From JAVKSM01 sp039583705 (GTDB taxonomy: Bacteria; Actinomycetota; Actinomycetes; Mycobacteriales; Pseudonocardiaceae), in the NCBI GenBank assembly GCA_039583705.1, contig JAVKSM010000018.1:1-35476 (forward strand): DNA of 35,476 nt. Direction: 5' to 3'. Shown in pieces: positions 14,726 to 21,557 of this stretch (position 1 is the first letter of the stretch; the number at the start of each line of letters is the position of its first letter). Below the pieces are notes generated by a model. The model was given only the letters and a program-made list of their open reading frames with translations, was not told the DNA's origin and did not search any database. The position numbers and the translations under genes were made by a program.

Positions 14726-16036
14726 TCAACCGCTGTGGGCAGCCGCCACGGCGGCTGCCCACAGCCCGATGGCCGCGTTGACCTGCGCGGCGCTCACCAT
14801 CAGCGGCGGGATCATCCGCACGACGTTGCCGGCCGGGCCGCAGGTGAGCAGCAGCAGCCCCCGGGTCGCGGCCTCCTGCTGGGCACGGGCGGCGGTCACC
14901 GGGTCCGGCTCGCCGGCAGCCGTGGTGAACTCGCTGCCGACCATGAGCCCCAGCCCCCGCACGTCCCCGATCACCGGGTGGTCGACGGCGACCTTGCGCA
15001 GTCCTTCCACCAGCCGCGCGCCTTGTTCGGCGGCGTTGGCCACCAGCCCCTCGTCCCGGATGACGTCCAGGGTCGCCAGCGCGGCCGCACAGGCCACCGC
15101 GTTGCCGCCGTAAGTACCGCCCTGCGAACCCGGCCAGGCCTTGGCCATGACCTCGCGCGGCGCGGCGATCGCGGAGAGCGGGAAACCGCTGGCGAGACCC
15201 TTCGCGGTGATCAGGATGTCGGGGCGGACGCCGGCATGCTCGTGGCCCCAGAAGCGCCCGGTGCGGCCGAACCCGGTCTGCACCTCGTCGACCACCAGCA
15301 GCAGGCGGTGCGCCTCGGCGCGTTCCCGCAGCCCCGCGAGGAAGCCGTCCGGCGCCGGCACGTACCCCCCCTCCCCGAGGACCGGCTCGACGAGGATCGC
15401 GGCGGTGTCGGCGGCCGGGCTGGCGCTCGCCAGCAGGTGGTCCAGCTCGCGCAGCGCGAAGCGGGTGGCCTCGGCACCGCTCCAGCCGTAGCGGTAGGCG
15501 TAGGGGAACGGCGCCACGGCCACCCCCGGCATGAGCGGGCCGATGCCGGCCCGGAACCTCGCCCCCGCGGTGGTGAGCGCGGCGGCACCCATCGTCCGGC
15601 CGTGGAACCCGCCGGCGAACACCACGACGTTCTGCCGGCCGGTGGCGTGCCGGGCCAGCCGGACGGCGGCCTCGACGGCCTCGCTGCCGGAGTTGACGTA
15701 GAACAGCGAGTCCAGGCCCGCTGGCAGCACCTCGCCGAGCCGCTCGGTGAGCGCCAGCAGCGGACGGTGCATCACGGTCGTGTACTGGCCGTGGATGAGC
15801 GTCGCGACCTGACGCTGGGCGGCCGCGACGACCCGCGGGTGGCAGTGCCCGGTGCTCGTCACCCCGATCCCGGCAGTGAAGTCGAGATAGCGCCGGCCGG
15901 CCTCGTCGTACAGGTACACGCCCTCGCCGCGGGCGGCGAGCACCGCGGTCGCCTGCTGCAGCGCCGGCGACAACCGCGCGTGCCGGGGCTCCACGGGCTG
16001 GGACCTGGGCGAGTCCTCGGCAGGAGGTGACGGCAT
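14726..16036 (-). CDS. gabT: Class III aminotransferase, 4-aminobutyrate aminotransferase-like
   Basis: A 436-residue PLP enzyme. Markers in order: DFTAGIGVTSTGHCHP (substrate/cofactor pocket), VNSGSEAVEAAVRLAR (PLP phosphate), AGGFHGRT, EPVLGEGGY, the pyridine-ring Asp250 in LLVVDEVQTGFGRTG, and the Schiff-base Lys279 in LITAKGLASG. These are the GABA aminotransferase variants. It would pass the amino group of GABA or another omega-amino acid to 2-oxoglutarate, giving a semialdehyde for the divergent dehydrogenase. The ATG at 16036 has no Shine-Dalgarno sequence, and a TACAAA box lies only a few bases before it, so the mRNA may be nearly leaderless. A perfect 14-bp palindrome ends ten bases upstream of the start. 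An amine other than GABA is possible; the symbol marks the family. Confidence 0.88.
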   Translation of the reverse strand: MPSPPAEDSPRSQPVEPRHARLSPALQQATAVLAARGEGVYLYDEAGRRYLDFTAGIGVTSTGHCHPRVVAAAQRQVATLIHGQYTTVMHRPLLALTERLGEVLPAGLDSLFYVNSGSEAVEAAVRLARHATGRQNVVVFAGGFHGRTMGAAALTTAGARFRAGIGPLMPGVAVAPFPYAYRYGWSGAEATRFALRELDHLLASASPAADTAAILVEPVLGEGGYVPAPDGFLAGLRERAEAHRLLLVVDEVQTGFGRTGRFWGHEHAGVRPDILITAKGLASGFPLSAIAAPREVMAKAWPGSQGGTYGGNAVACAAALATLDVIRDEGLVANAAEQGARLVEGLRKVAVDHPVIGDVRGLGLMVGSEFTTAAGEPDPVTAARAQQEAATRGLLLLTCGPAGNVVRMIPPLMVSAAQVNAAIGLWAAAVAAAHSG

Positions 16037-16045
16037 AATTTGTAG

Positions 16046-16059
16046 GATTGTCGACAATC
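16046..16059. promoter_or_regulatory. FadR/FCD-type GntR operator 1
   Basis: GATTGTCGACAATC is a perfect 14-bp palindrome in the 88-base gap between the divergent aminotransferase and dehydrogenase genes. Its core fits the FadR-subfamily pattern T-N-G-T-N(0-3)-A-C-N-A. It lies just upstream of the aminotransferase start, where a bound protein would block transcription. An almost identical site lies at 20500-20513, and an FCD-GntR gene lies between them. Confidence 0.72.
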
Positions 16060-16124
16060 TGCTGAAACGCAAGCCCCCCGGTAGCGTCGGAGCCGGAGCC
16101 GGAACGAGAAGGAGCCTGCCCACC

Positions 16125-17591
16125 ATGAGCGACACCGACCGTGAGCGGACAGTGATCGAGGCCGTGCCCAGCGGTCTGCTCGTCGGCGGCGGCTTCCGAC
16201 AAGCCAGCGGGGGCCGGACCTTCGAGGTGGAGGATCCGGCCACCTGCAAGCCGCTGTGCTCGGTCGCCGACGCCTCTCCCGAGGACGGCATGGCCGCGCT
16301 GGAAGCCGCCGCCGCGGCCCAGGCCTCGTGGGCCGCCACGCCGCCGCGGGACCGTGGGGAGATCCTGCGCGGCGCCTTCGAGCTCGTCACCGAGCGCGCC
16401 GAGGATCTCGCCCTGCTCATGACGCTGGAGATGGGCAAGCCGCTGGCGGAGTCCCAGGCGGAGATCAGCTACGCGGCCGAGTTCTTCCGGTGGTTCTCCG
16501 AGGAGGCGGTGCGCATCGGCGGGAAGTTCGCCACCGCGTCCAACGGCAAGGGACGGGTCATGGTGATGCGCCAGCCGGTCGGGCCCTGCATCCTCATCAC
16601 GCCGTGGAACTTCCCGCTGGCGATGGGCACCCGCAAGATCGGTCCAGCCATCGCGGCAGGCTGCACGATGGTCATCAAGCCGGCGGCGCTCACACCACTG
16701 TCGATGCTCATGCTGGGGAAGATCCTCGCCGAGGCCGGCCTCCCCGACGGGGTGCTCAACATCATCACGACGACCAGCACCAGAAAGGTCATGGAGCCGC
16801 TCATCCGGGACGGGCGGGCCCGCAAGCTGTCGTTCACCGGCTCCACCGAGGTGGGCAGGCTGCTCCTCGAGCAGTCCGCCGAGCAGGTGCTGCGCACGTC
16901 GATGGAGCTCGGTGGCAACGCCCCCTTCCTCGTCTTCGACGACGCCGACCTCGACGCCGCGCTCGACGGGGCGGTGCTGGCGAAGATGCGCAACATCGGA
17001 GAGGCGTGCACGGCGGCCAACCGCTTCTACGTCCATGCCGGGGTCGCCGAGGAGTTCACCAGCCGGCTCGCCGAGCGGCTGGCGAGCATGACGATCGGAC
17101 GTGGCACCGAGGAGGGCGTGGAGGTCGGACCCCTTATCGAGGCGAAGGCTCGCGCGAAGGTCGAAGAGCTCGTCGAGGACGCGGCGCGGCGCGGCGCCAG
17201 CGTCGTGACCGGCGGCGAGGTGGTGCCCGGGGACGGGTACTTCTACCGCCCGACCGTGCTGGGCGACGTACCGAGCGACGCCCGGCTCACCCGTGAGGAG
17301 ATCTTCGGACCGGTCGCCCCCATCAGCACCTTCACCGACGAGGACACCGCGGTGGCGCAGGCCAACGACACCGAGTTCGGGCTGGTCAGCTACCTCTACA
17401 CCCGCGACCTCGCGCGGGCCGTCCGGGTCAGCGAGAAGTTGGAGGCCGGCATGGTCGGCCTCAACCAGGGCATGGTCTCCAACGCCGGCGCGCCGTTCGG
17501 CGGCATCAAGCACTCCGGGCTCGGCCGGGAGGGCGGTGACGTCGGCATCGACGAGTACCTGGAGACCAAGTACGTAGCCGTCGCCATGTGA
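16125..17591 (+). CDS. gabD: NAD(P)-dependent succinate-semialdehyde-type dehydrogenase
   Basis: A 488-residue aldehyde dehydrogenase of the succinate-semialdehyde branch. Visible: ILITPWNFPLAMGTRKIGPAIAAGC with the active-site Asn162, KPAALTPLS (cofactor binding), FTGSTEVGR (Rossmann loop), general base Glu261 in MELGGNAP, nucleophile Cys295 in GEACTAANRF, and EEIFGPVAP. It oxidises a semialdehyde to the acid, most likely succinate semialdehyde to succinate, for the TCA cycle. The ATG at 16125 has AAGGAG ten bases upstream. It is divergent from the aminotransferase across the operator at 16046, the classical pairing of GABA catabolism. It converges with the GntR gene. Confidence 0.92.
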   Translation: MSDTDRERTVIEAVPSGLLVGGGFRQASGGRTFEVEDPATCKPLCSVADASPEDGMAALEAAAAAQASWAATPPRDRGEILRGAFELVTERAEDLALLMTLEMGKPLAESQAEISYAAEFFRWFSEEAVRIGGKFATASNGKGRVMVMRQPVGPCILITPWNFPLAMGTRKIGPAIAAGCTMVIKPAALTPLSMLMLGKILAEAGLPDGVLNIITTTSTRKVMEPLIRDGRARKLSFTGSTEVGRLLLEQSAEQVLRTSMELGGNAPFLVFDDADLDAALDGAVLAKMRNIGEACTAANRFYVHAGVAEEFTSRLAERLASMTIGRGTEEGVEVGPLIEAKARAKVEELVEDAARRGASVVTGGEVVPGDGYFYRPTVLGDVPSDARLTREEIFGPVAPISTFTDEDTAVAQANDTEFGLVSYLYTRDLARAVRVSEKLEAGMVGLNQGMVSNAGAPFGGIKHSGLGREGGDVGIDEYLETKYVAVAM

Positions 17592-17635
17592 GCCCCTCGC
17601 CACAGAGGAGCCGGCAGGAGGCCGCCCCGCCGTTC

Positions 17636-18361
17636 TCAGCGAGCCAGGAGCAGCGGGCGTGACGGCACGAGACGGGAGACGGCTTCGGCCATGTGCGCCT
17701 CCAGCAGGGCGAGGGCGCGCGCCGCGTCGCCTGCGAGCAGTGCGGCCAGCAGCGCTTCGTGCTCGGCGACCAGGTCGGCCGGGTCCGGGCCGGTCCGCTG
17801 CAACGCCGCGAGGCACAGCCGGGTCTCGACCAGCAGCGTCTGCGCCATCCGCTGCAGCCTGGGGCTGCCGGAGACGGCGACCAGCGTCTCGTGGAAGTGC
17901 TGGTCGGCATCGGCCATCGCCACCGGGTCCGGTACCCGGGCTGCGGCTGCGAGCCTGCGCTGCGCCTGCCCGAGCCGGACCAGCCCGTCGTCCCGGTCAC
18001 CGCGCAGCACCAGCCGTACCGCCGCCTGCTCCACCGCGAGCCGCGCCGCGTAGACGTCGTGCACGTCGTCCTCGTGCAGGTCGATGACGAACAGCCCGCG
18101 GTGGCGCTCGCCGCGCAGCAACCCCTCCTGCACCAGCCGCTGCATCGCCTCCCGCAAGGGCCCGCGGCTGACCCCGAGCCGGGCGGCCAGGTCGGTCTCC
18201 CCCATCTGAGCGCCCGGCGGCAGCGAGCCGCGCATGATCGCCCAGCGGAGCTGCTGGGCGATGATCGCCGCCGTCGACTCGCGGTTCACCGGCTGTAGGT
18301 CAGCGAGTGGCCCAGCGGCTGGCCCGGCTGGTCCGGCTGGTCCGGCCGGTCGTTCAGCCAC
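17636..18361 (-). CDS. GntR-family transcriptional regulator, FCD (FadR) subfamily
   Basis: A 241-residue regulator. After a short Pro/Ala/Gly-repetitive N-terminus, residues 30-95 are a winged helix-turn-helix (AIMRGSLPPGAQMGETDLAARLGVSRGPLREAMQRL, then EGLLRGERHRGLFV). Residues 105-235 form the all-helical FCD ligand domain, with candidate metal ligands Asp/His in ADADQHFHETL, His in LVAEHEALL and His in LLEAHMAEA. FCD domains usually bind small carboxylates through a metal. GTG 18361 has GGGAG eight bases upstream; it overlaps the stop of the previous gene, so it is coupled. It is the last gene of the minus-strand operon whose promoter region holds operator 2, so autoregulation is likely, with the acid substrate as inducer. 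Confidence 0.92.
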   Translation of the reverse strand: MAERPAGPAGPAGPAAGPLADLQPVNRESTAAIIAQQLRWAIMRGSLPPGAQMGETDLAARLGVSRGPLREAMQRLVQEGLLRGERHRGLFVIDLHEDDVHDVYAARLAVEQAAVRLVLRGDRDDGLVRLGQAQRRLAAAARVPDPVAMADADQHFHETLVAVSGSPRLQRMAQTLLVETRLCLAALQRTGPDPADLVAEHEALLAALLAGDAARALALLEAHMAEAVSRLVPSRPLLLAR

Positions 18362-19109
18362 GGGAAGCACTCCCGGCAGTGGCGGGCAGGAACAGCGCGC
18401 CGAGCCCGGGTCGCGGGCGGGTGTCGCCGGCAAGCCGCAGCCCGGACCACGCCGTGACCTGGTTGGCGGTGAGCACCGGCTTGCCGACCCGCCGCTCCAA
18501 CTCCTCCAGCACCCGCGCCGTGTGCAGCGCCGTGTCCGGCAGCAGCACCGCATCGGCGTCAGGGCGGTCGCCCGCGACAGCCAAGGCCAGCACCTCCGCC
18601 TGGCCCAGGGTTCCGACCTCGGCCGCAGTGACGATGCCGCGGTTGCACATGCCGACGACCTCGATCCCGGAGCGGCCCAGGAACGCCACGAACCGCTCGG
18701 CGATGCCGGCGGGATAGGTCGCGGCCACCGCCACCCGCCTCAGCCTGAGTACTCTGATGGCCTCGACGAAGGCGAAGGAGGTGCTCGTCGCGGGTCGCCC
18801 GGCCGCCGCGGCGAGCGCGGCGACCTGTGCGCTCGCGCCGTCCCAGCCGAGGACGAAGCTGCCCGAGGTGCAGGCCCAGACGACCACGTGCACATCCTGC
18901 GCGACCAGCTCGGCCACCCCTGCGGCGAGCACCTCGTCGCGGCCGATCTCCAGCAGCGCGTCCACGCGGTGGGCGTCGACCGGCATCGCGGTGTGCACCA
19001 GCGGGAGGGCGACGTCCGGCCCGAGCAGCCGGGCCAGTGCGAGGTAGTCGTCCTCGGCGCTGTAGCCGGGGTAGAGCAGTCCCACCGTGTGCCTCGTGGT
19101 CCCCACCAT
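18354..19109 (-). CDS. Asp/Glu racemase superfamily protein (maleate isomerase/AMDase-like), second Cys lost
   Basis: A 251-residue member of the maleate isomerase / arylmalonate decarboxylase group. The first catalytic position is a Cys (Cys80, VVVWACTSGSF). At the second, where relatives have SCT, it has PDT (Asp192, AVLLPDTALHTARV). The family tail GKPVLTANQVTAWSGLRL is kept. With one Cys it may act as a one-base enzyme such as a decarboxylase or a racemase of altered stereochemistry, or be a non-catalytic partner of the two-Cys paralogue upstream. ATG 19109 has GGGGAG five bases before it. It starts 19 bases after its paralogue and overlaps the GntR start, so all belong to one operon. Confidence 0.85.
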   Translation of the reverse strand: MVGTTRHTVGLLYPGYSAEDDYLALARLLGPDVALPLVHTAMPVDAHRVDALLEIGRDEVLAAGVAELVAQDVHVVVWACTSGSFVLGWDGASAQVAALAAAAGRPATSTSFAFVEAIRVLRLRRVAVAATYPAGIAERFVAFLGRSGIEVVGMCNRGIVTAAEVGTLGQAEVLALAVAGDRPDADAVLLPDTALHTARVLEELERRVGKPVLTANQVTAWSGLRLAGDTRPRPGLGALFLPATAGSASRG

Positions 19110-19128
19110 CCTCACTCCCCTCCGTCCC

Positions 19129-19893
19129 TCAAGCGGCGCTCGGGCGGGTGTGCTGGACGAGTAACTGCTCCGCTCCGGCTGCCTGTCGTCCCATCGCCCG
19201 CAGCGCGGCCCACATCGTGACCTGGTTGGCCGTGAGCACCGGCTTGCCGAGGACGCGCTCCAGGTGCGGGATGACGTCGTAGGTGGGCAGGTTGGTGCAA
19301 CTGATGAACATCGCCTCTGCCTCCGGCCGGTCGACGGCGCAGACGGCCTGGACGACCTCCCGGTAGGAGACCTTCCAGATCCGGTCGAGAAGGCCAAGCC
19401 CGTGGCTGGCCACCACGCGTACGCCGCACTCGGCCAGGAACGAGCCGAGCAGGCCGGTGACGCTGTCGATGTAGGGCGTGGTCAACGCCAGGCGGCGCAC
19501 CCCGAACTCGGCCAGCGCGTCGACCACGGCACCCGAGGTGGTGACCGCGGTGGGAGCTCCGGCCGCGACCATCGTCGCGGCCAGGCGCCGTTCCCCGGCG
19601 GCGCCGTGGACGAAGCTGCCCGAGGTGCAGGCGTAGGCCACCACCGTCGGCTCCGGGGTGAGCACGTCACGGGTGGCCCGCCAGACCGCACGGGTGTCGC
19701 TGATCGCCTTGGCCATCTCCACGGTGACCGGCGTGGTCGTGTGCGGCAGCCGCGTCAGGTGCAGCGACACGTCGTCGGGCACCCACCGCCACAGCTCGCG
19801 GTCCAACGCGAAGTCGAAGGGCGCGATCACTCCGAGACCGTGCTGCCCCGGCAGTTGGGGCTCGACGAACGCGACCGAGATGTCCGTCGGCAT
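19129..19893 (-). CDS. Maleate isomerase-like protein with both catalytic Cys
   Basis: A 254-residue Asp/Glu racemase superfamily protein. Both catalytic cysteines are present: Cys89 (AYACTSGSFVHG) and Cys199 (MFISCTNLPTYDVI), as in maleate cis-trans isomerase, which turns maleate to fumarate through a covalent Cys adduct. The family end GKPVLTANQVTMWAALR is also seen. Substrate could be maleate, a substituted maleate or another 1,2-/1,3-dicarboxylate. It lies 12 bases after the DUF3830 gene. The ATG at 19893 has only a weak purine run (GGCGGG) before it. Similarity with the next gene suggests a tandem duplication followed by divergence. Confidence 0.87.
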   Translation of the reverse strand: MPTDISVAFVEPQLPGQHGLGVIAPFDFALDRELWRWVPDDVSLHLTRLPHTTTPVTVEMAKAISDTRAVWRATRDVLTPEPTVVAYACTSGSFVHGAAGERRLAATMVAAGAPTAVTTSGAVVDALAEFGVRRLALTTPYIDSVTGLLGSFLAECGVRVVASHGLGLLDRIWKVSYREVVQAVCAVDRPEAEAMFISCTNLPTYDVIPHLERVLGKPVLTANQVTMWAALRAMGRQAAGAEQLLVQHTRPSAA

Positions 19894-19905
19894 GTCGACC
19901 CGCCA

Positions 19906-20397
19906 TCAACTGGGGAGCCGCGCGTATGCCAGGCGCTCCCCCACCCCGCCCGAGCGCCACACGTCGTTGCACGCCTCGGCCATGACGTCCAAGCCGTCGA
20001 CGACGGAGGCGTAGACATTACCGGGTACGAACCCGACATCGGCGTTGACCAGCAGGTTGTTGCGACCGTAGAAGATCGCGAGGTCGATGACGCCGGGGAG
20101 CCCTGCGATCCCCTTCTCCTCCTTGAAGGAGCGGTCGAGCACACCCGCGGTGAAGGAGAAGTAGACGACGTCGCCGGGGATCGGTGTGACCGTCGGGTTC
20201 TCCAGGCCGACCTGCGGACCGAACCGGGGAACCATCGCGTACACCTCGTTGCGGGCGTACTTCGCGTGGTAGGCCTCGCCGGCCTGGGGCAGCGCCGCCC
20301 ACACGGCGTCGCAGGTGCGCGGCGCATCCTTGTCCAGCAGTTCGGCCACGCAGCTCACGCCACGCTTCTCCAGCGTGATGGACATCAGCCTCGCCAT
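19906..20397 (-). CDS. DUF3830 family protein (cyclophilin-like fold)
   Basis: A 163-residue protein that I recognise as DUF3830: ITLEKRGVSCVAELLDKDAP, PRTCDAVWAALPQAGEAYHA, ARNEVYAMVP and IPGDVVYFSF are its typical blocks. The fold is predicted to be cyclophilin-like, and no reaction is firmly known to me. In this and, as far as I recall, other genomes it accompanies maleate-isomerase-like proteins, amidases and aminotransferases, suggesting a role in breaking down amides or cyclic imides of dicarboxylic acids. It is the first gene of the minus-strand operon under operator 2. ATG 20397 (GGAGG ten bases upstream) is preferred over ATG 20385. Confidence 0.8.
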   Translation of the reverse strand: MARLMSITLEKRGVSCVAELLDKDAPRTCDAVWAALPQAGEAYHAKYARNEVYAMVPRFGPQVGLENPTVTPIPGDVVYFSFTAGVLDRSFKEEKGIAGLPGVIDLAIFYGRNNLLVNADVGFVPGNVYASVVDGLDVMAEACNDVWRSGGVGERLAYARLPS

Positions 20398-20499
20398 CTG
20401 CGCACGACCTCCGGTTGCTCGGGGAAAGCTCGGCCGCCGAAGCCGGGTGCTGGGTTCCGCCTCGACGCAGGTGGGGATCGGTCGAACTAGTAGGCCGCC

Positions 20500-20513
20500 G
20501 ATTGTTGACAATC
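20500..20513. promoter_or_regulatory. FadR/FCD-type GntR operator 2
   Basis: GATTGTTGACAATC differs from operator 1 only at one central base (T for C) and is symmetric except at its centre. It lies between the divergent DUF3830 and D-2-hydroxyacid dehydrogenase genes and overlaps the -35 box of a good plus-strand promoter, so binding would repress it. Confidence 0.72.
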
Positions 20514-20533
20514 ATACGATGACTTCCTAGCGT
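20505..20533 (+). promoter_or_regulatory. Promoter of the hydroxyacid dehydrogenase-amidase operon
   Basis: TTGACA (20505-20510), a perfect -35 box, is followed by 17 bases and TAGCGT (20528-20533) as -10. Transcription would begin near 20540, which excludes the in-frame GTG at 20532 as start of the next gene. The -35 box lies inside operator 2. Confidence 0.65.
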
Positions 20534-20579
20534 GTCAACGCCCCACCTGCCAGCAGCCCTCCCCCTCCCGAAGGCGAGC

Positions 20580-21557
20580 ATGGCCGTCCCACACCCGCCC
20601 CGTGTGGTCGTGCTGCACTCCGACGACCGCCCGCCGCGCGGGCACGGCTGGCAGCGGTGGGCGCACCTGCACTACTGCCGCGCAGAGCGGCTCGCCACGG
20701 CGCTGCCCGGCGCCGACGTGCTGATGGTCTGGGACTGGACGTCCACGGCGCTGCCAGCGGCGTGGCCGGCGGCCGACGCTCTGCGCTGGATCCACACCGC
20801 CAGTGCCGGGGTGGACCGGCTGCTGTTCGACGAGTTGGTCGCCTCCGAGGTGGTGCTCACCAACTCCCGGGGGGTCTTCGAGACGCCGATCGCCGAGTAC
20901 GTCCTTGGCCTGGTGCTGGCCTTCGCCAAGGATCTGCCCACCACCGTGGAGTCGCAGCGCGAGCAGTGCTGGCGGCACCGGGAGACCGAACCGATCCGGG
21001 ACCGCAGCGCCCTGGTCGTGGGAACCGGCCCGATCGGGCGCGCGATCGGCCGGCTGCTGGGTTCGGTCGGGATGCGGGTGCGCGGGGTGGGTCGGCGCGA
21101 CGACGGCCCGGACCCCGACCTGGGCGAGGTGTTCGCCACGAGCCGGCTGCCCGAGCTCCTCCCGGACGCCGACTACGTCGTGCTGGCCGCGCCCCTGACC
21201 GACGCGACCCGCGGCGCGATCGACGCCTCGATGCTGGCGCGGATGCGGCGAACCGCCCGGCTGGTCAACGTCGCCCGGGGCGGCCTGGTCGTGGAGGAGG
21301 ATCTGGTGGCGGCGCTGCGTGCCGGCACGATCGCCGGTGCCGCGCTGGATGTCTTCGCCGCCGAGCCACTGCCTGCTGACAGTCCGCTGTGGACCTTGCC
21401 GGGGGTACTGGTCTCACCGCACATGTCCGGGGACGCCCACGGTTGGCGCGCCGAGCTGGCCGCCCTGTTCTGCGACAACCTGGTCCGGTATGCCCAGGGC
21501 CGGCCGCTGCGCAACGTGGTTGACAAACGGCTGGGATTCGTGACCTCCAGACCATGA
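20580..21557 (+). CDS. D-isomer-specific 2-hydroxyacid dehydrogenase
   Basis: A 325-residue NAD(P)-dependent dehydrogenase. The Rossmann domain has LVVGTGPIGRAIGRLLGSVGM; the catalytic set is Arg (LVNVARGGLV), Glu (DVFAAEPLP) and His (LVSPHMSGDAHGW), with IHTASAGVDRLLF in the substrate domain. It reduces a 2-oxo acid to a D-2-hydroxy acid or the reverse; the closest relatives are usually annotated as glyoxylate/hydroxypyruvate reductases. ATG 20580 has GAAGG upstream and lies about 40 bases after the predicted transcription start. Its stop overlaps the amidase ATG (ATGA), so the two are coupled. Confidence 0.9.
   Translation: MAVPHPPRVVVLHSDDRPPRGHGWQRWAHLHYCRAERLATALPGADVLMVWDWTSTALPAAWPAADALRWIHTASAGVDRLLFDELVASEVVLTNSRGVFETPIAEYVLGLVLAFAKDLPTTVESQREQCWRHRETEPIRDRSALVVGTGPIGRAIGRLLGSVGMRVRGVGRRDDGPDPDLGEVFATSRLPELLPDADYVVLAAPLTDATRGAIDASMLARMRRTARLVNVARGGLVVEEDLVAALRAGTIAGAALDVFAAEPLPADSPLWTLPGVLVSPHMSGDAHGWRAELAALFCDNLVRYAQGRPLRNVVDKRLGFVTSRP

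Noticed and set aside
16082..16087. -10 box TAGCGT for the semialdehyde dehydrogenase gene
   Set aside because: It equals the -10 of the second promoter, but no acceptable -35 box lies 16-18 bases upstream, so it was not listed as a promoter.
14292..17816. A 1174-codon open frame on the minus strand
   Set aside because: It is an overlapping frame across the racemase-like, aminotransferase and dehydrogenase genes, with Arg/Pro/Gly/Ala-rich composition and no domains. In high-GC DNA such shadows are expected.
20532..20579. GTG start at 20532 for the hydroxyacid dehydrogenase
   Set aside because: It lies on the -10 box of the predicted promoter and has no ribosome site; ATG 20580 has one.
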